A stretch of DNA of 64,000 bases from Diphasiastrum complanatum (Eukaryota > Streptophyta > Lycopodiopsida > Lycopodiales > Lycopodiaceae). Below are positions 1 through 11,850 of this stretch, piece after piece. A program made the position numbers and the translations under genes. The stretch spans positions 52,483,145 through 52,547,144 of the forward strand of contig CM055103.1 of NCBI GenBank assembly GCA_029204225.1, read 5' to 3'. Each line of letters begins with the position of its first letter. Positions within the stretch are counted from its first letter, which is position 1. Below the pieces are notes generated by a model, which did not search any database, was not told the DNA's origin, and saw only the letters and a list, made by a program, of their open reading frames with translations.

Positions 1-1377
1 TATCCGGAATACACACCTTTCCTTTACAAAACAAAATCATGTTTTGAATGAGGAAATCAGTTTCAGTATTTTCCTGATTTGAGGAATCTTGCAAACCTGA
101 ATCGACCCCCGAAAGTACTTGTTGCCAATATTTTTCAAAAAAAGGATCGGACTCATATAGTCCTTGAAGAGACTGAAACAACTCCGGTTCTATAACAGTA
201 AAGCACAACTGATTAGTAACCGATAATCGACTCAAAGCATCCGCTAGAGTATTTTGACTTCCTTTACAATAACGTATAGAAAAGTCAAAGATTTGCATCA
301 GCTCAGCCATAGCTTGCCTCCCCTTTAAATCTGTAGCATCACAGAAATATCGAAGAGTCTGGTGATCCGTCAAAACTTCAAATCTAGCTCCATACAAATA
401 ATGTCGCCAAATTTTCAAGGAATTTACAATTGTAAACTGTTCCTTCTCATAGATACAATACCTAGATTGAACATGATTGAGTTTCTTGCTTTCATAAGCC
501 ACAAGATGTCCATCCTACATCAAAATAGCTCCAATAGCATAATCACTGGCATCGGTCCTAACCACAAAAGTCTTATTAGGATCGCCAATGATTAGTATTG
601 GTGCCGAAGTGACACTTTTCTTAAGCAACTCAAAACAATTATTCATATCCTCCGTCCACACCACTAGTGGACTCTTAGCCCTTCAGCTTAGTTTCTTATA
701 GCCTTTCAAGGTCTGGGTAAGGGGAAATGCCAATCGAGCAAATTGGGGAATATGCCGACAAAAAAATCCCACAAACCCCAAGAAAGACTTGATTTCCTGA
801 ATTGTGGTGAGAATAGGCCAATCAATAACCCTCTGGATACGATCAGCCTCAATCTCCACCCCCCGTTCGAAAATCTTATGCCCCAAGTAGGACAATTCCT
901 TAGCAAAAAAGTCACACTTAGACTCCTTGGCAAAGAGTTTTTCCCTTCTTAGAATGTCCAAGACAATCCTAAGATGCTCTTTATGTTCCGCCAAAGTCTA
1001 AACACTAGGATATCATCTAAGAATATTGCTACAAATCTTCCCAGATATGGCCTGAACAAATCGTTCATCATTTGTTGGAAAGTTGCCAGTGCATTGGTCA
1101 AACCAAAAGGCAACACCAAAAATTCCTAGTGACCAAAGCGAGTTCGAAACCCGATTTTTGGTATATCTTCTGTCTTAATGCATATCTGATGGTAGCTCGA
1201 TCTTAGATCTATCTTGATAAAGTATCCAACACCACCAAGATAGTTTATTAGATCATCCATCTGCGGTAGTGGATATCTATTCTTAACGGTTACCTTGTTC
1301 AATTTCTTATAGTCGACGCAAAACCTTATAGTCCCATCCTTCTTGGCCACCAGGACCACTGGTGATGCCCAACGAGA
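1..1377 (-). pseudogene. pol: gypsy pol fragment (reverse transcriptase and RNase H)
   Basis: Read right to left, the first segment (1,390-1,126) has the gypsy RT opening, with [12 protein letters not shown], the FCVDYKKLN block and YPLPQMDD. It then has a D-L-R-S-S-Y-H-Q block that normally contains the first catalytic Asp. A second segment (994-683) is the RT thumb/connection, with LSYLGHKI and IKSFLGFVGFF. The third (about 600-1) is RNase H, with VRTDASDYAIGA, YESKKLN and LTDHQTLRYF, then the start of the spacer before integrase. Frames change between segments and the YxDD region near 1,010-1,120 is disrupted, so this copy is dead. It runs off the window. Confidence 0.85.
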
Positions 1378-1378
1378 C

Positions 1379-1882
1379 TTACTTAGGCTGTTGACTCCTA
1401 GGTGGCTTAGGTGTGTCATCAAAGTATTTTGCAACCCTAATAGCATCTTCTAGGGTTTTTTGATGGTTCCTATGAGCATCCACTTGATAATCTTTTGGTA
1501 ACCCATCAATAAACGTTAACATTTGTACCTTAGGCGGAATATCACTATAAAGTGGATTTAGGTACTTATGAAAATCTTGAATAAATTGTTCCAAACCTTT
1601 ATTCATGGTCAGATGACTCAAGTTTTGGAAGTGTTCATAGTCATCTAAAAGTGGTAGAAAATAATCTCTAAAAAGCTTGCAAAAATCATCCCATGTACAA
1701 GGTTGATTGCCCTTTGCAGCTAAGTCATCCCACCAAAGTAAGGCTCTTCCTTCAATGAACATGGTGACAGTGGATAACTTCTCAGATTCAGGGAATTGGT
1801 TCATGGCAAAGTACTTGTTCCAAACATTTAGCCAAGAACTTACCACTTGTAAGTTCCTATCTTTCTTTTCCCCCTTAAACAC
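1379..1882 (-). pseudogene. gag: gypsy Gag (retrotransposon gag domain), C-terminally truncated
   Basis: About 167 codons open in one frame. They encode a typical plant gypsy gag core with LLWWDDLAAKG, the FRDYFLP segment and FIQDFHKYLNP, an alpha-helical capsid-like fold (PF03732-type by pattern). The CCHC zinc knuckle that should follow is absent. After a short Pro/Gln stretch (PPRSQQPK) the sequence passes directly into RT. Gag forms the particle that packages element RNA. The deletion of nucleocapsid and protease means this copy could only move with help. Its true start may lie further right, since the frame begins in a degraded stretch. Confidence 0.8.
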
Positions 1883-2059
1883 TTTTACAGTAGGTGGAAC
1901 TACATGCTTCTTCTGATTGGCTAACCTAGACTCTAAGTCTTGGTTTCTTTAATTAGTTTCAAGAAGCTGCTTATTAGTGGCTTGAATTTGTTAATATAAA
2001 AGTTCAAGAGCTTGTGCCACATGGATGGGTTTGATAGATCAAATGTTGGGTTTTCATTG

Positions 2060-3047
2060 GTTTGATCCATTGGGGTTGCTTGTGTGTTTTCCTATTATGC
2101 AAATACAACAACAAGTGCTCAAATTAGAATGATAGAAATGCTTCAATTGTTACATCCAATGCAAATAAAAAGCATTTACTTCTATTCATTCAATCTTATT
2201 GTTTGTAAGCTCAATCCAAGCCTACTATTTGCAAGCTTAATCCAAGCTCAAGAGAAAAACAACTACAAGCTACATTTTCCTTAATCAAAAGCAATAATGA
2301 AAACCAAATCTTTATGTAAACTTTAATTAACTAGTCCAAGCTAATGTTTACATAAAGTTCCCATTCTCATTCCAATTCCATATGCCATTTCAAAAGCAAC
2401 CAAAGTTTTCACATTTCTCACTATTCTAGATTTCCAAAATCAAGAAACTAGTGTCTAGAAATGGATAACTAATGAAGCTTTATGAAAACTTCAATTTTCA
2501 AATCTGATTTTCAAATTTACGAGTTTGAAAATCAAAACTTCAAAATGACAAAAAACAGAATCTCAAAACTTGTTTTATGCACAAAGTTACACTACCATTC
2601 CCTTCCTACATTGTTATCTTCATAAAACTAGGAGATAAAAAAGTGTAACTAATGAAGTTTGAATGAAAACTTCACTTTTCAGATCTGATTTTCAGATTTA
2701 CAGGTTTGAAAAACAGAACTTCAAAATGAAAATCAGAACTTCAAACACTTCATTTATGCAAAAAACACATAGCTAGAGGAAGACTTCCTCTAACCACTCC
2801 ACGAATCTTTTTTCAGAACTTTTAAAAACCCAAAGCCCACTTTAAAATTTCTCTAACATGATAAAAAATCAGCCCCTAAACAATTATATAAGCATCACTA
2901 CTCTCTTCCAAAGAGAACTAGATTCATTGGATACTTCAACTACAAGCTTCCTACAACTAGAAAAGCCTATAATCTTCCCAAAAAAAAATTAGTTGGTGAT
3001 CTTAATAGAATTTGAAGAAGGTTAGAAAGGTTACCATCCTTTGTCTA
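2060..3047. other. untranslated leader of G1 with a direct duplication
   Basis: No supported coding frame. The stretch lies between the gag remnant and the primer-binding site of G1. Two related blocks of about 105 bp (2,473-2,580 and 2,655-2,760) each carry 'tgaaaacttca', a 'cagatctgattttca'-like core and 'gaacttcaaaatga', so they look like an old tandem duplication with a period near 180 bp. The rest is A/T-rich. Confidence 0.5.
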
Positions 3048-3059
3048 GCTCTGATACCA
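3048..3059 (-). promoter_or_regulatory. primer-binding site of G1 (initiator Met-tRNA)
   Basis: The minus strand reads TGGTATCAGAGC, the complement of the 3' end of plant initiator Met-tRNA, used to prime minus-strand DNA synthesis. It fixes the orientation of G1 and places the LTR immediately to its right. Confidence 0.85.
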
Positions 3060-4086
3060 CTTTTACAAGTAGAAGTGAGGGAGTCCTCCAAATCCAAGGT
3101 AGAGCTTCCAAATGTCCTCCAAGCAATCTGCAAGCTTCAAGATGCCCCCCAACTCCAAGCTAGGATGCCTCCACCTGCAAGTAAGGATCTGCAAGCCTCC
3201 AAGGATCTCTCCTCCACCTGTGTCCCTACTCTTTAAACACAAAGATAGATAACAACCTGGCCTCAACTATTCACCACCCAACCATAGCTAGATCCAAGCT
3301 CCAAGCAAGACCTATCTAGCACCCCCTTGCTAACCATAAATAAATCACAAGCATACCACAACACTCTATAGCATACTCAAGATCCAATCCCTACTTATGT
3401 CCCATACCATAAGCAAGATCCAAACCTCAAGCATACTACCACAAGAAAGCACTCTACACACTAGTAGCAACACTAGAGCATAAGCAAAGCAAACAAGAGA
3501 CATCTCTTCCCCCCAATGGGCGCCCTACTACCCTCATATAGATGGCCCATGGACCCCTCCAATGCACTATGGACTTCCACGCTCATCCAATGACAGAGAG
3601 AGAAGCCTAGGGGAGATAAAGAATCTCCAAGAGCCTCCATAGGCTTATGGAATATCAAGAGACTCCTTCCAAAACCTATGACTCTTTGAATGCCTTTCTT
3701 GTGGGAGTTGGGAACTCAATGGACACTTTAGAAGGGCGCCCTCCTACTAGGTCCCATCGCCCAAGTTGTGCAAGTATGCTTTGGTCCTAGACCAATAAAG
3801 TGATATGGTTCAAGGTTGAGGCCCAAGGTTTAGAGAAATAGTCATCCAATGACTTTCTAACGCCTCTCTAGGTTCCATACCTTCATCCAAGGTATAGACA
3901 CCTACCTGTCCTTAACCAAGGACACTAGTATCTTAATCTAAGGCACCTACCCTTAATACTAAGGGTACCCCTTATCCAAGGGTCACATGACTCCATACCT
4001 CCAACTAAGGTATAGTCACTTGCTTGTCCTTATCTAAGGGTACATACACTTAATCCTAAGGGTACCTTGCCATTTAGCCCCCAACA
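3060..4086 (-). repeat. candidate 5' LTR of G1
   Basis: The segment right of the primer-binding site has no gene and should be the LTR. A plausible 5' terminus on the minus strand is TGTTGGGGGC at 4,086. The expected terminal CA next to the primer-binding site is not present, so the exact ends are uncertain. It contains the hairpin cluster described separately. Confidence 0.5.
3875..4075. repeat. cluster of short quasi-palindromes (CCTTA-n-TAAGG type)
   Basis: About eight successive imperfect inverted repeats occur in 200 bp, such as tgtccttaaccaaggaca, cccttaatactaaggg and ccccttatccaaggg. Each could form a small hairpin with a 4-6 nt loop. They alternate with short spacers (cacctacc, tcacatgactc). 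They sit in the presumed U3 part of the G1 LTR. Confidence 0.7.
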
Positions 4087-4740
4087 CTAAATGGACTAAT
4101 AGGGGTCTAAAGTACTGCTAGTTACATAGGTATGTAACATTGCAGTTCAATGATTAATACTTGAGATTAGAAGTTTGAATCTACTTAATTTACTAGAGCC
4201 GTCCTATAGTAGATAGACATTGTTGTAAATAGTAAATCTATGTACAAGTAGGTGGACTGTCAACATCGTCCTTCTGATTGTGACATGGGTTGGAATCGAC
4301 TGGCAGTTCATGGATCGACCTTTTCCCTATATCGAACTTATCTGACTTGAGGAGGGAGTTGAGTTAATCGAGTGAGTCGATGGAGTCGATGGAGTCGAGA
4401 GCCGATGGAGTTGATGGAGTCAAGGGTCGAGAGTCGATGGAGTCGAGCGTCGATGGAGTCAGGTAAGTTGAGAGTAAGTCAATGGAGTCGCGTAAGTCGA
4501 GAGTCGAGTCAGTCGATGGAGTCGAGTGTCAAGTGAGTCGAATGAGTTGATGTTGAAGCCGAAGTCGATGGAGTCAAACTTTGACAGATTTTCAGGATGC
4601 TCATTACCGAGTGGATTTAGTCCTGAGCATTAAAATCCAACACCAATGAGTCCCATTTTATACTTGCTAGAGTATTAGGTTGTGTAGAACCGCACCAAAT
4701 CTCTCACAGTGCTTCGTTCTGAATCACCTTCGCACCTAGT
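4087..4740. repeat. intergenic stretch with GAGTCGA minisatellite
   Basis: No gene. Between about 4,355 and 4,575 the units 'gtcgatggagtcgag' and 'gagtcga' recur many times with small variations, giving a degenerate 7-15 bp minisatellite. The remaining sequence shows nothing recognisable. Confidence 0.75.
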
Positions 4741-5345
4741 AGGATGGTGTGCTAATCAACCATGATAGAAGTTGTACCAGCATCCTAATGAATGTCGCTA
4801 GTAAAACAGATTTGACCCCTTGGACCATACTCCTAGAGGTCTGGAAATCTTCCATTGGCATGAGTAGCACGACGTGGTCAAGAGGGCCATCAAGATTTAA
4901 AGTGGACTTTCCCGAACCACTTATTGAAGCGCAATTTTTCGAACGATATCAGAATCTTCTTAAATTGTTGTTTTTGTCAAAATCTATGACCCATAATCGG
5001 CTGCCAGATATCTGGATGACAAATTAAAAAGAGAAAAGACTGACAATTGAGCAGTGATGTATATTAAAGAATGTATCAGATGGAGACAGAGAAGCTACCG
5101 ATACTACACTATTGCTTTTGACAGTATACTGCCAAGTCAATGTCCTAGTGGAGATCCAACTCCCCAAAGAGAAACCTGGTTATTCATCCAGCTCCCAAAA
5201 GAGAAACCTGGACGTTATTCATTTTGCAATCTATATATACTGCCAAGTCAATGTTCTAGTGGGGATCCATCTCCCAAAAAAGAAACCTGGTTATTCTTTT
5301 TGCAAGAATCTGTATTGTCTTGATATTTTTTAGCCTCTCTTTCCT
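4741..5345. repeat. non-coding stretch with a partially tandem ~55-110 bp repeat
   Basis: The phrase 'tactgccaagtcaatgt' occurs at about 5,128 and 5,239. Each is followed by 'cctagtgg/ggggatcca' and 'aaagaaacctgg'-like text, and a half unit ('cccaaaagagaaacctgg') sits between them near 5,193. Short frames across it are repeat artefacts. The left part (4,741-5,060) shows nothing recognisable. Confidence 0.6.
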
Positions 5346-5526
5346 ACTCCAAATTTCTTTAGACTCTTTCAACAATTCCACGTTTTTTCAGTAAAAAGGC
5401 GTAGTAGTCTTTTATCTTTTCTACTTTCTAAGGTATACATAATTTGTAAGCTAATATTCTAAACATTGATAAGGTTTTCATCTAGAACATCCAAAAATAA
5501 CCCCACCTACCTACCAAGGAAAACCA

Positions 5527-5576
5527 TATATATATATATATATATATCTAGAGAGAGAGAGAGAGAGAGAGAGAGA
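5527..5576. repeat. compound microsatellite (TA)n-(GA)n
   Basis: A run of TA dinucleotides followed after 'tcta' by about 13 GA dinucleotides. A simple sequence repeat with no gene nearby. Confidence 0.95.
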
Positions 5577-7000
5577 ATGCTTGGTTGATTGAGAGACAAA
5601 ATATACAAAGGTTGATTTGGAGAGAATGCTTTTACTTTTTTACTTTTTACTTTACTTTTTTACATTTTTTTTTATCTAGATATAAAATATATATCTAGAA
5701 AATGTCAATATATAAAAATGCTTCAAAAAAATACATTGTAATACTAAAAAACTATCATATTTTTTATATTAATAGATCAAGATTAATAATTGCAACTTAG
5801 TATATACTAAACAAAGTACCCCATGGCATAGGTGCCGTACCACGACACACGTGCCGTTGTATGACACCTGTTTTAATTTTTTTTTTTTAGTATTTTTCAC
5901 TAAAAATGACTTAAATTTAAAAAAAAAATAGGTGTCGTGGGTGCAAGACACCCGTGCCGTACCAGGTGCTGTATCGCGACACCTAGAACTTTGATATTAA
6001 ATAATAATGCTATTTAAAATAAAATCATTAGTCACACAACCACTAGAATAGATGAAAATTTATTTGTCTAAAGTTATTGCTAAAATTTGAATTAGCATTT
6101 TTCAAATTTTGATATTGTAAAAATCTTTACTTATATTTCAAATATCTCTGTAAATCTATTGAATATCTAAACATTAAATGATTGCAAATGAGATTATTTA
6201 ACATCAACCGAGATTATATGATTTGTGAAAAAGTTGAAATCATTTTGAAAAGACTCTCTCTCTCTTTCTCTCTCTAAATCTCTAACAATATTGTCTCCTA
6301 AATAATTATTATAGAAACAAGTCAAAAAATTAAAAAATTAAAATTTTGATCTAATCAAATCAAATAATATTTAGCATTTTCTCAGTAATATGAATTTAAC
6401 AATTTCATATATTCTCAAAAATAAAAATATCCATTTTTAAAATTTAACATTAATAACCATGATCAAAACTAAAATTGCAACAGACTATTATGATTTTTTT
6501 ACTACAGACAAATTTAAAAATATTAAATCAATCGAAAAGATTTCAAGACACTAATTTTCAAACAATTATGGGCACAAATTTTTGTAATAATAAAAGAGAA
6601 TTCATTACATCCAAATATCATAAATGTCATTGACATCTTTTTCTTTCTCTGGAGGAGCCACAGTAGAAACAAGTGGCACCTCTTTCAACAACCAACTCAT
6701 TTGACAAAACTGAGAGAGATTTCATTGTCATTTTTACAAATTCAACTAAATTAGAATCTAAATCTATTGCAGCAAAATGTCTGTCTACCTTTCTGAACAA
6801 CAAATTTGTTTGTAGTGTCGCTACTGCTAAATAAATCCAAAACCCAATGAGCTGGGTGGGAAAAAATTTCAATTAAATGATTAATTGATTATTGTGGCTT
6901 TTGGTAGGGACAAGCCACAGAACCCATCATAAGATTTTTGGCTGCGCTCAATAAGTCGTTCACAAGTTTCGACTTGTCATTATTGTATTATCACCTCTTT
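5577..7000. other. AT-rich intergenic DNA with a small GTGCCGTACCACGACAC repeat
   Basis: No supported gene. Between 5,830 and 5,985 variants of 'gtgccgtaccacgacac' and 'gtatgacacct/gcgacacct' occur on both sides of a 50-nt T/A tract, suggesting a small fold-back repeat. The rest is A/T-rich with poly-A/T runs, a CT-rich patch near 6,255, and many stops in all frames. Confidence 0.6.
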
Positions 7001-7002
7001 CC

Positions 7003-8620
7003 AACATGGTATTAGAAAATATCAGAGCGTACCTTCATGATATCAGAGTGATCTGTTATACTAGGGCTCTAATACTTGATATCTTTTCCGATATCAAATC
7101 CATATCATTATATGCTTTTCACAATATCATATTCTTCAATTTGTTGAATCAATTTCAGTATCAGATAGTTGATTTCCAATTGTAGCACAACACGATATCT
7201 CTCTCTTAACATCATTGATATATCGACATACTAAAGTTTTAGATGGATTCTCAGAGTAAAGCCGGTCTTATCACAGACAGTTGAATGAATCCAATTACTA
7301 CTTGTGGAAATTTAAGATGAAGACATTGCTAATCGCCAATGAGTTGTGGCAAGTTGTGACAGGTATAGAAGAGAAGCTTGAAGACGACACTACCGACTCA
7401 AATTAAAAGTTGGAGGATGGTAAAGCTTTTGCGCTTATTATTCTTAATATAGTAGACACTTACATTGGCCACATATATGAAGCTCAAACTTCGAAACAAG
7501 TACGGGACATCCTGAGCTCACTATATGATGTGAAAGACTTCTAAGATACATCTACGAAGAAAATTCTTCACTCTCAATATGTCAAATGATAATTCAATCT
7601 GAATCACGTTAACGAGTTTAAGAATCTCTTGCAACAGATGGCCGTGAAATCAAGGACTGCTGAACTTTGAGATACAACAACAAGCAGTTCCAACAAGAAG
7701 CACATGCTGCTACAACTAGTCACTCGATTCAGCAACAAGAGAAAGACGAAGCAACTTTCATGACCAAGGATGGAGAACAACATCATATCGATTCTTGCTA
7801 TCTAGACTCCAGAGTAGCTCAACATATGAGTCACCATTATGATTGGTTCAAAGACTACAAGTCATTCACCCACTCTCGAGTTGTGCAACTTGGAGACAAC
7901 TCATCTCATTCGATCGAGGGAGAAGGAACAGTCAGAGTCGAATTTCAGAAAGGTGAAGTCAAGTTGTTGTCCAACGTTCTCCACGTTCCAAATCTGCCCA
8001 AAAATCTGCTCTAATTTAGTAGAATCACTGTTTCAAGTCGGAGGGTCGAATTCGATATAGTTGTACAGCTACAGCATTCTTGACAAATCCCAAAAAATTC
8101 TAGCTTTTGGAAGAAGAAACGGCTATCTTTACAAACTCAACCATTGATTCTTCTAATAATCAAGCTCTTCACACATCCACTTTTGAATCAACTGATATGC
8201 TTTGGCATTTCAGATTAGGCCATCTTCAATAGTATTTAGCAAATGTCAGCTCAGAACCTAGTACAAGATATGTATTCTGTCAGCAAACCAACTTCTCCAT
8301 GTGAAAACTATATTATCAACAAGCATGCTAACAGTTCATTAATTTTTGATACTTCTAGAAGTTTGCTAGATCTTGTACATAGCGACATTTGTGGCCAGAT
8401 GCAAACTGCTTCGACAAAGGGAGCTCTCTATTTACTAACCTTCATCGATGACTTCTCTTGAAGGACTGAAACTTATTTTCTGAAGAACAAATCCAAAACC
8501 TTCAAGTTCTTCAAGCAGTTCAAGGCGTCTGTTGAAAATCAGACCCAGAGGAAGATCAAAGCTCTACGCACAGATGGAGGGGGGGAGTTTATTGTCAGAA
8601 ATGGTGAACTCCTACAACTT
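7003..8620 (+). pseudogene. Ty1/copia element C1 gag-pol fragment, decayed
   Basis: Starting at ATG 7,245, broken frames give a copia gag (YYLWKFKMKTLL, then an AFALIILNIVD helix). A protease-like domain follows (7,667-8,014) in which the usual catalytic D-S-G has become L-D-S-R (CYLDSRVAQHMSHH). Then come the GAG-pre-integrase region and the integrase start (LLDLVHSDICGQM, LLTFIDDFS, ALRTDGGGEF) ending at 8,620. There an LTR of C2 interrupts it. Stops and frameshifts occur throughout. The leader and gag start recur at 41,765-42,060. Confidence 0.85.
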
Positions 8621-9358
8621 TGTCACAGCACGAACAAGACACAAAGGTCGAACGAGAACAATTCGCAATAGTCAACGTGTCTTTGACTTGAAGCACGAAT
8701 GATTCACGAATCAATCGCGAATCGTAAACACACCTCCAGGACCGCAAAGCGCAAAATGGACACAAAATGAAAAGAACGAAAACACACGAAGAGAAATCTT
8801 ATGCGCTGCTAGCTGGCAGCTCAACGGGCTTCATGCCCAGTTGAAATGAATAGCAACGACGGAGACTAACTAACTAGTTGATTAGCGTTAACTAGTCTTG
8901 TGATTCTACGTTTAGCTATCTTGTAAACTCCACACAGTGGAGGTATAAACAATCCTCTTTGGATCATAATTGTTTGAAGGATAGTGAACATAGAGATCTG
9001 TAAGAAACAGAGAGAGACGTAGTGAATAGAGTAAGAAAGCAAAAATACCATAGATGTGCATGAAAGTCTGCCAATGAGCAGAACAAAGCAAAAGAGCATA
9101 GAGTCAATCCACCAACGTGCGAGACACTGATGATCTCGCTCTAAAACAAAACTGACAATATAGTCGTTCTATTTCATGTATCTCTTGGCCTTGGCCTATG
9201 TCTCTTGATTGCTAGAATAAAATATATTCTGTGATGTGTAGTCAAGTGTCTGGGATCTCGTAAGAGCTTCCGCATGAAAAGAAAATTCAAAGACAAAAAA
9301 ATGTTCATGAATTAGAAGAGAGAGGACGAACATGAAACAAGAAAAAGCTTCTGCGACA
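8621..9358 (+). repeat. 5' LTR of copia element C2 (738 bp)
   Basis: The segment starts TGTC and ends GACA, a perfect 4-bp terminal inversion with the canonical TG...CA. A primer-binding site follows directly. It lies inside the integrase frame of C1, so C2 inserted into C1. No gene is inside. A second LTR is not visible because the element is cut off before reverse transcriptase, so the target duplication cannot be checked. Confidence 0.85.
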
Positions 9359-9370
9359 TGGTATCAAAGC
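9359..9370 (+). promoter_or_regulatory. primer-binding site of C2
   Basis: TGGTATCAAAGC directly abuts the LTR end. It differs at one position from the initiator Met-tRNA complement seen elsewhere in the window (TGGTATCAGAGC). Confidence 0.85.
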
Positions 9371-9423
9371 CTACAGGTTATCACTACTGATATCCCAGTA
9401 GTGCCTCTTTCAGAAAACACAAT

Positions 9424-11850
9424 ATGGCTATGACAATCCAGACCAGAGGAGCAATCAGTCTTGATGGTGCAAATTACAGAATCTGGAAATTCAAAATCAA
9501 AACACTCCTGAAGGGCGAAGGCATCTGGTTGGTGACCGAGATCTCAGAGGTGCAGCCTCCAGAGGGAGACCCAAGGAGAGCTGAATGGATAAGAAATGAT
9601 GAGCACGCAATGGTCATCATTGTTTTGTCCATAAATGAAGATCTACTCATGCAGATTGAAGACTGCGAAAGCAGCCATGCATTGTGGGAAAGATTAAAGC
9701 ATAAATATGAAGTGAGGACTGTAGCTTCAGTCATGCACGTTCACAATCAGCTACAATCCATATGGTGGGACGACAACCGGTTAGATCAGCATGTTGAGAA
9801 GATCAGAATGATCTTCGCTCAACTCGCTACATCAAGACAGGATCACCAGGTCCCAACACCACAACAGTTGATGTACTTCATGAAATCTCTACCGATGTCC
9901 TATCAACTGCTGAGAATGCTCATACTAAGTCTACCAAATATGACATTTGGCAAAGCAGTCAGTCTTGTTGCTGATGAGAGACTCATGAGAGACGAAGGAG
10001 AGGGAAGCAGTGATCAAGAGAAGGCTCTCTTCACGAAAGGAAAGAAGAAGAACAAAAACAAGCCAAGATTCGAGAAGACGAAGTCCTCGAATCAACAATC
10101 TTCTTCCTACGATCATTGCCACAAACCAGGCCATACGGCCAACAAATGTTGGTTCAATCCAGCAATACCTTGCATGCACTACAAGAAGAAAGGGCATTAT
10201 GCATACGACTGCAGATTCAACCCACAAAGGAAAAACAAAGCTGAAAAGGCAAACGTTGCAGAGTCATCAAAGGATGCTGAAAAAGGTGACGAAGCTTTCA
10301 TGATACGCGACGAATCTTCGACAAGCTACTCTGAACATGACTATGATGTAGTCATCGATTCAGGAGCACCATCTCACATAACCTGCAACAATAAGATCTT
10401 GATCAACTTTCGCGAACTCGAAAATGATAGAGCAGTGATTCTAGGCAATGGAAGCAGACATGATGTCAAAGTCATCGGCTCTCTACAACTACGAACACTG
10501 TCAGACCAAGCAGAGCTGCCAGGAGCACTCTATGTGCCCTCACTCAAAAAGGATCTGCTATCTATCTCCAAGATGGCAGATCTAGGCATTTGAGTTTTGT
10601 TCGACGACAACACTTGCCGTATGATTGAGAAGACGACAAACAAGTTGCTGACGGTCGGATGAAGAGAAGGAAATCTCTAGCACGCCAAAATAATCAGCAA
10701 CTCTGAAAGCATATTAAATGCTTCAGAAAATGAAGATTAGCTCTGGCATAGAAGAATGTATCATTTGAACATGCGGAGCCTGTATGACATGAGCAGAAAG
10801 GACATTGTCACAGGTTTCAAGATTTCAAGGCCAGAGGTTGAGTTCTGCGAAGCTTGTCAGAAAGGCAAGCAACATCGAAATCCATTCACACACGAGGGAA
10901 GAAGAGCTAAATAAGTTCTTGAGCTCATCCACTCTGATGTGTGTGGACCAATTCACTCTGATGAAAACAGATTCGCTCTCAAATTCGAGATATTTTCTAA
11001 TGTTCATAGATGATTACAATCGAATGACCACGATCTACTACTTGAAGAAGAAATCCGAAGTATTTGATTCTTTCAAGAAGTTCATGGCATTTGCAGAGCG
11101 ACACACCTCGAAAAAGATACAGACTCTTAGATCTGACAATGGAGGTGAATACAAAAGCACAGAATTCTCAAGATTCTGCGAAGAACATGGGATCAAACAC
11201 CAGTTCACTCCTGCATACACACCAGAGTACAACGGTGTGGCAGAAAGAAAAAATAGAACGCTAGTCGAAGGAGCTGGATGCATGATGGCACATGCTCAAT
11301 TGCCAGATCAATTTTGGGCCGAGGCAATAGCTGCAGCTGTACACCTACAGAACAGATCTACAACGATAATGTTGGAGAACAAAACGTGGACAGGTAGAAA
11401 GCCTGATCTGTCATATGTATGAGTGTTTGGATGTGCAGCATACAATCACATTCCAAAGGAAAAGAGAAGCAAGCTTGATGACAAATCCGAATAAACAATC
11501 ATGGTCGGCTACTCGAATGGAACACATGTGTACAGACTCTACGATCCAACCACAAAGAAGGTTTTTTCGAGCAAAGATGTGAAGTTCAACGAGTCCACAT
11601 TTCCTTGACTAAAAGACGAAAGAGGCCATGAGATCTTCACACTGCTGCCTACTCAACAGGGAGATCGAGGACATACATCCCATCAGAATGTAGAGCCCCA
11701 GACTCTAGACCAGCAGGAAGCAGAGGATTGACCCCACGAACAAGAAATGTTCGAGCAACGACGAAACGAACCTTGAAGGTCAACAAGACAAAGAAGACCT
11801 CCAGACCGCTATCATTAGAGGAGTTTTGAGCACCAAAAGGGCCTTTTGTC
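9424..11850 (+). pseudogene. Ty1/copia C2 gag-protease-integrase, truncated before RT
   Basis: A 389-codon open frame from 9,424 holds a complete copia gag. It has DUF4219/UBN2-like helices with YRIWKFKIKTLL and a basic linker. Two CCHC knuckles are present but both are damaged: the first starts YDHC instead of CxxC, and the second reads CMHYKKKGH with Tyr for the second Cys. The protease active site is intact (VIDSGAPSHI). A stop at 10,593 is followed by GAG-pre-integrase and an integrase core (10,805-11,422) with FIDDYN, LRSDNGGEY, GIKHQFTPAYTPEYNGVAERKNRT, so the D-D-35-E context is largely kept. Homology ends near 11,850. RT and RNase H are absent. Confidence 0.9.

Larger units (their letters stand above)
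1..4086 (-). mobile_element. Ty3/gypsy LTR retrotransposon G1, 5' part, internally deleted
   Basis: A minus-strand gypsy element enters from the right with a candidate 5' LTR (about 3,060-4,086). A primer-binding site at 3,048-3,059 and an untranslated leader follow, then gag (1,882-1,379), then reverse transcriptase and RNase H running off the left edge. Gag runs straight into the RT domain, so the gag zinc knuckle and protease are missing. The internal part is AT-rich and carries several stops. The 3' half, including integrase, would lie outside the window. The family call rests on the RT-RNase H order and typical gypsy motifs. Confidence 0.85.

Noticed and set aside
5054-5333. Two overlapping frames of 73-89 codons
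   Set aside because: Both are products of a partially tandem repeat and have no start context or homology.
7004-7030. Primer-binding site of C1 (catggtattag...atcagagcg)
   Set aside because: The match is split by an insertion and its LTR edge cannot be defined, so it is not listed as a site.
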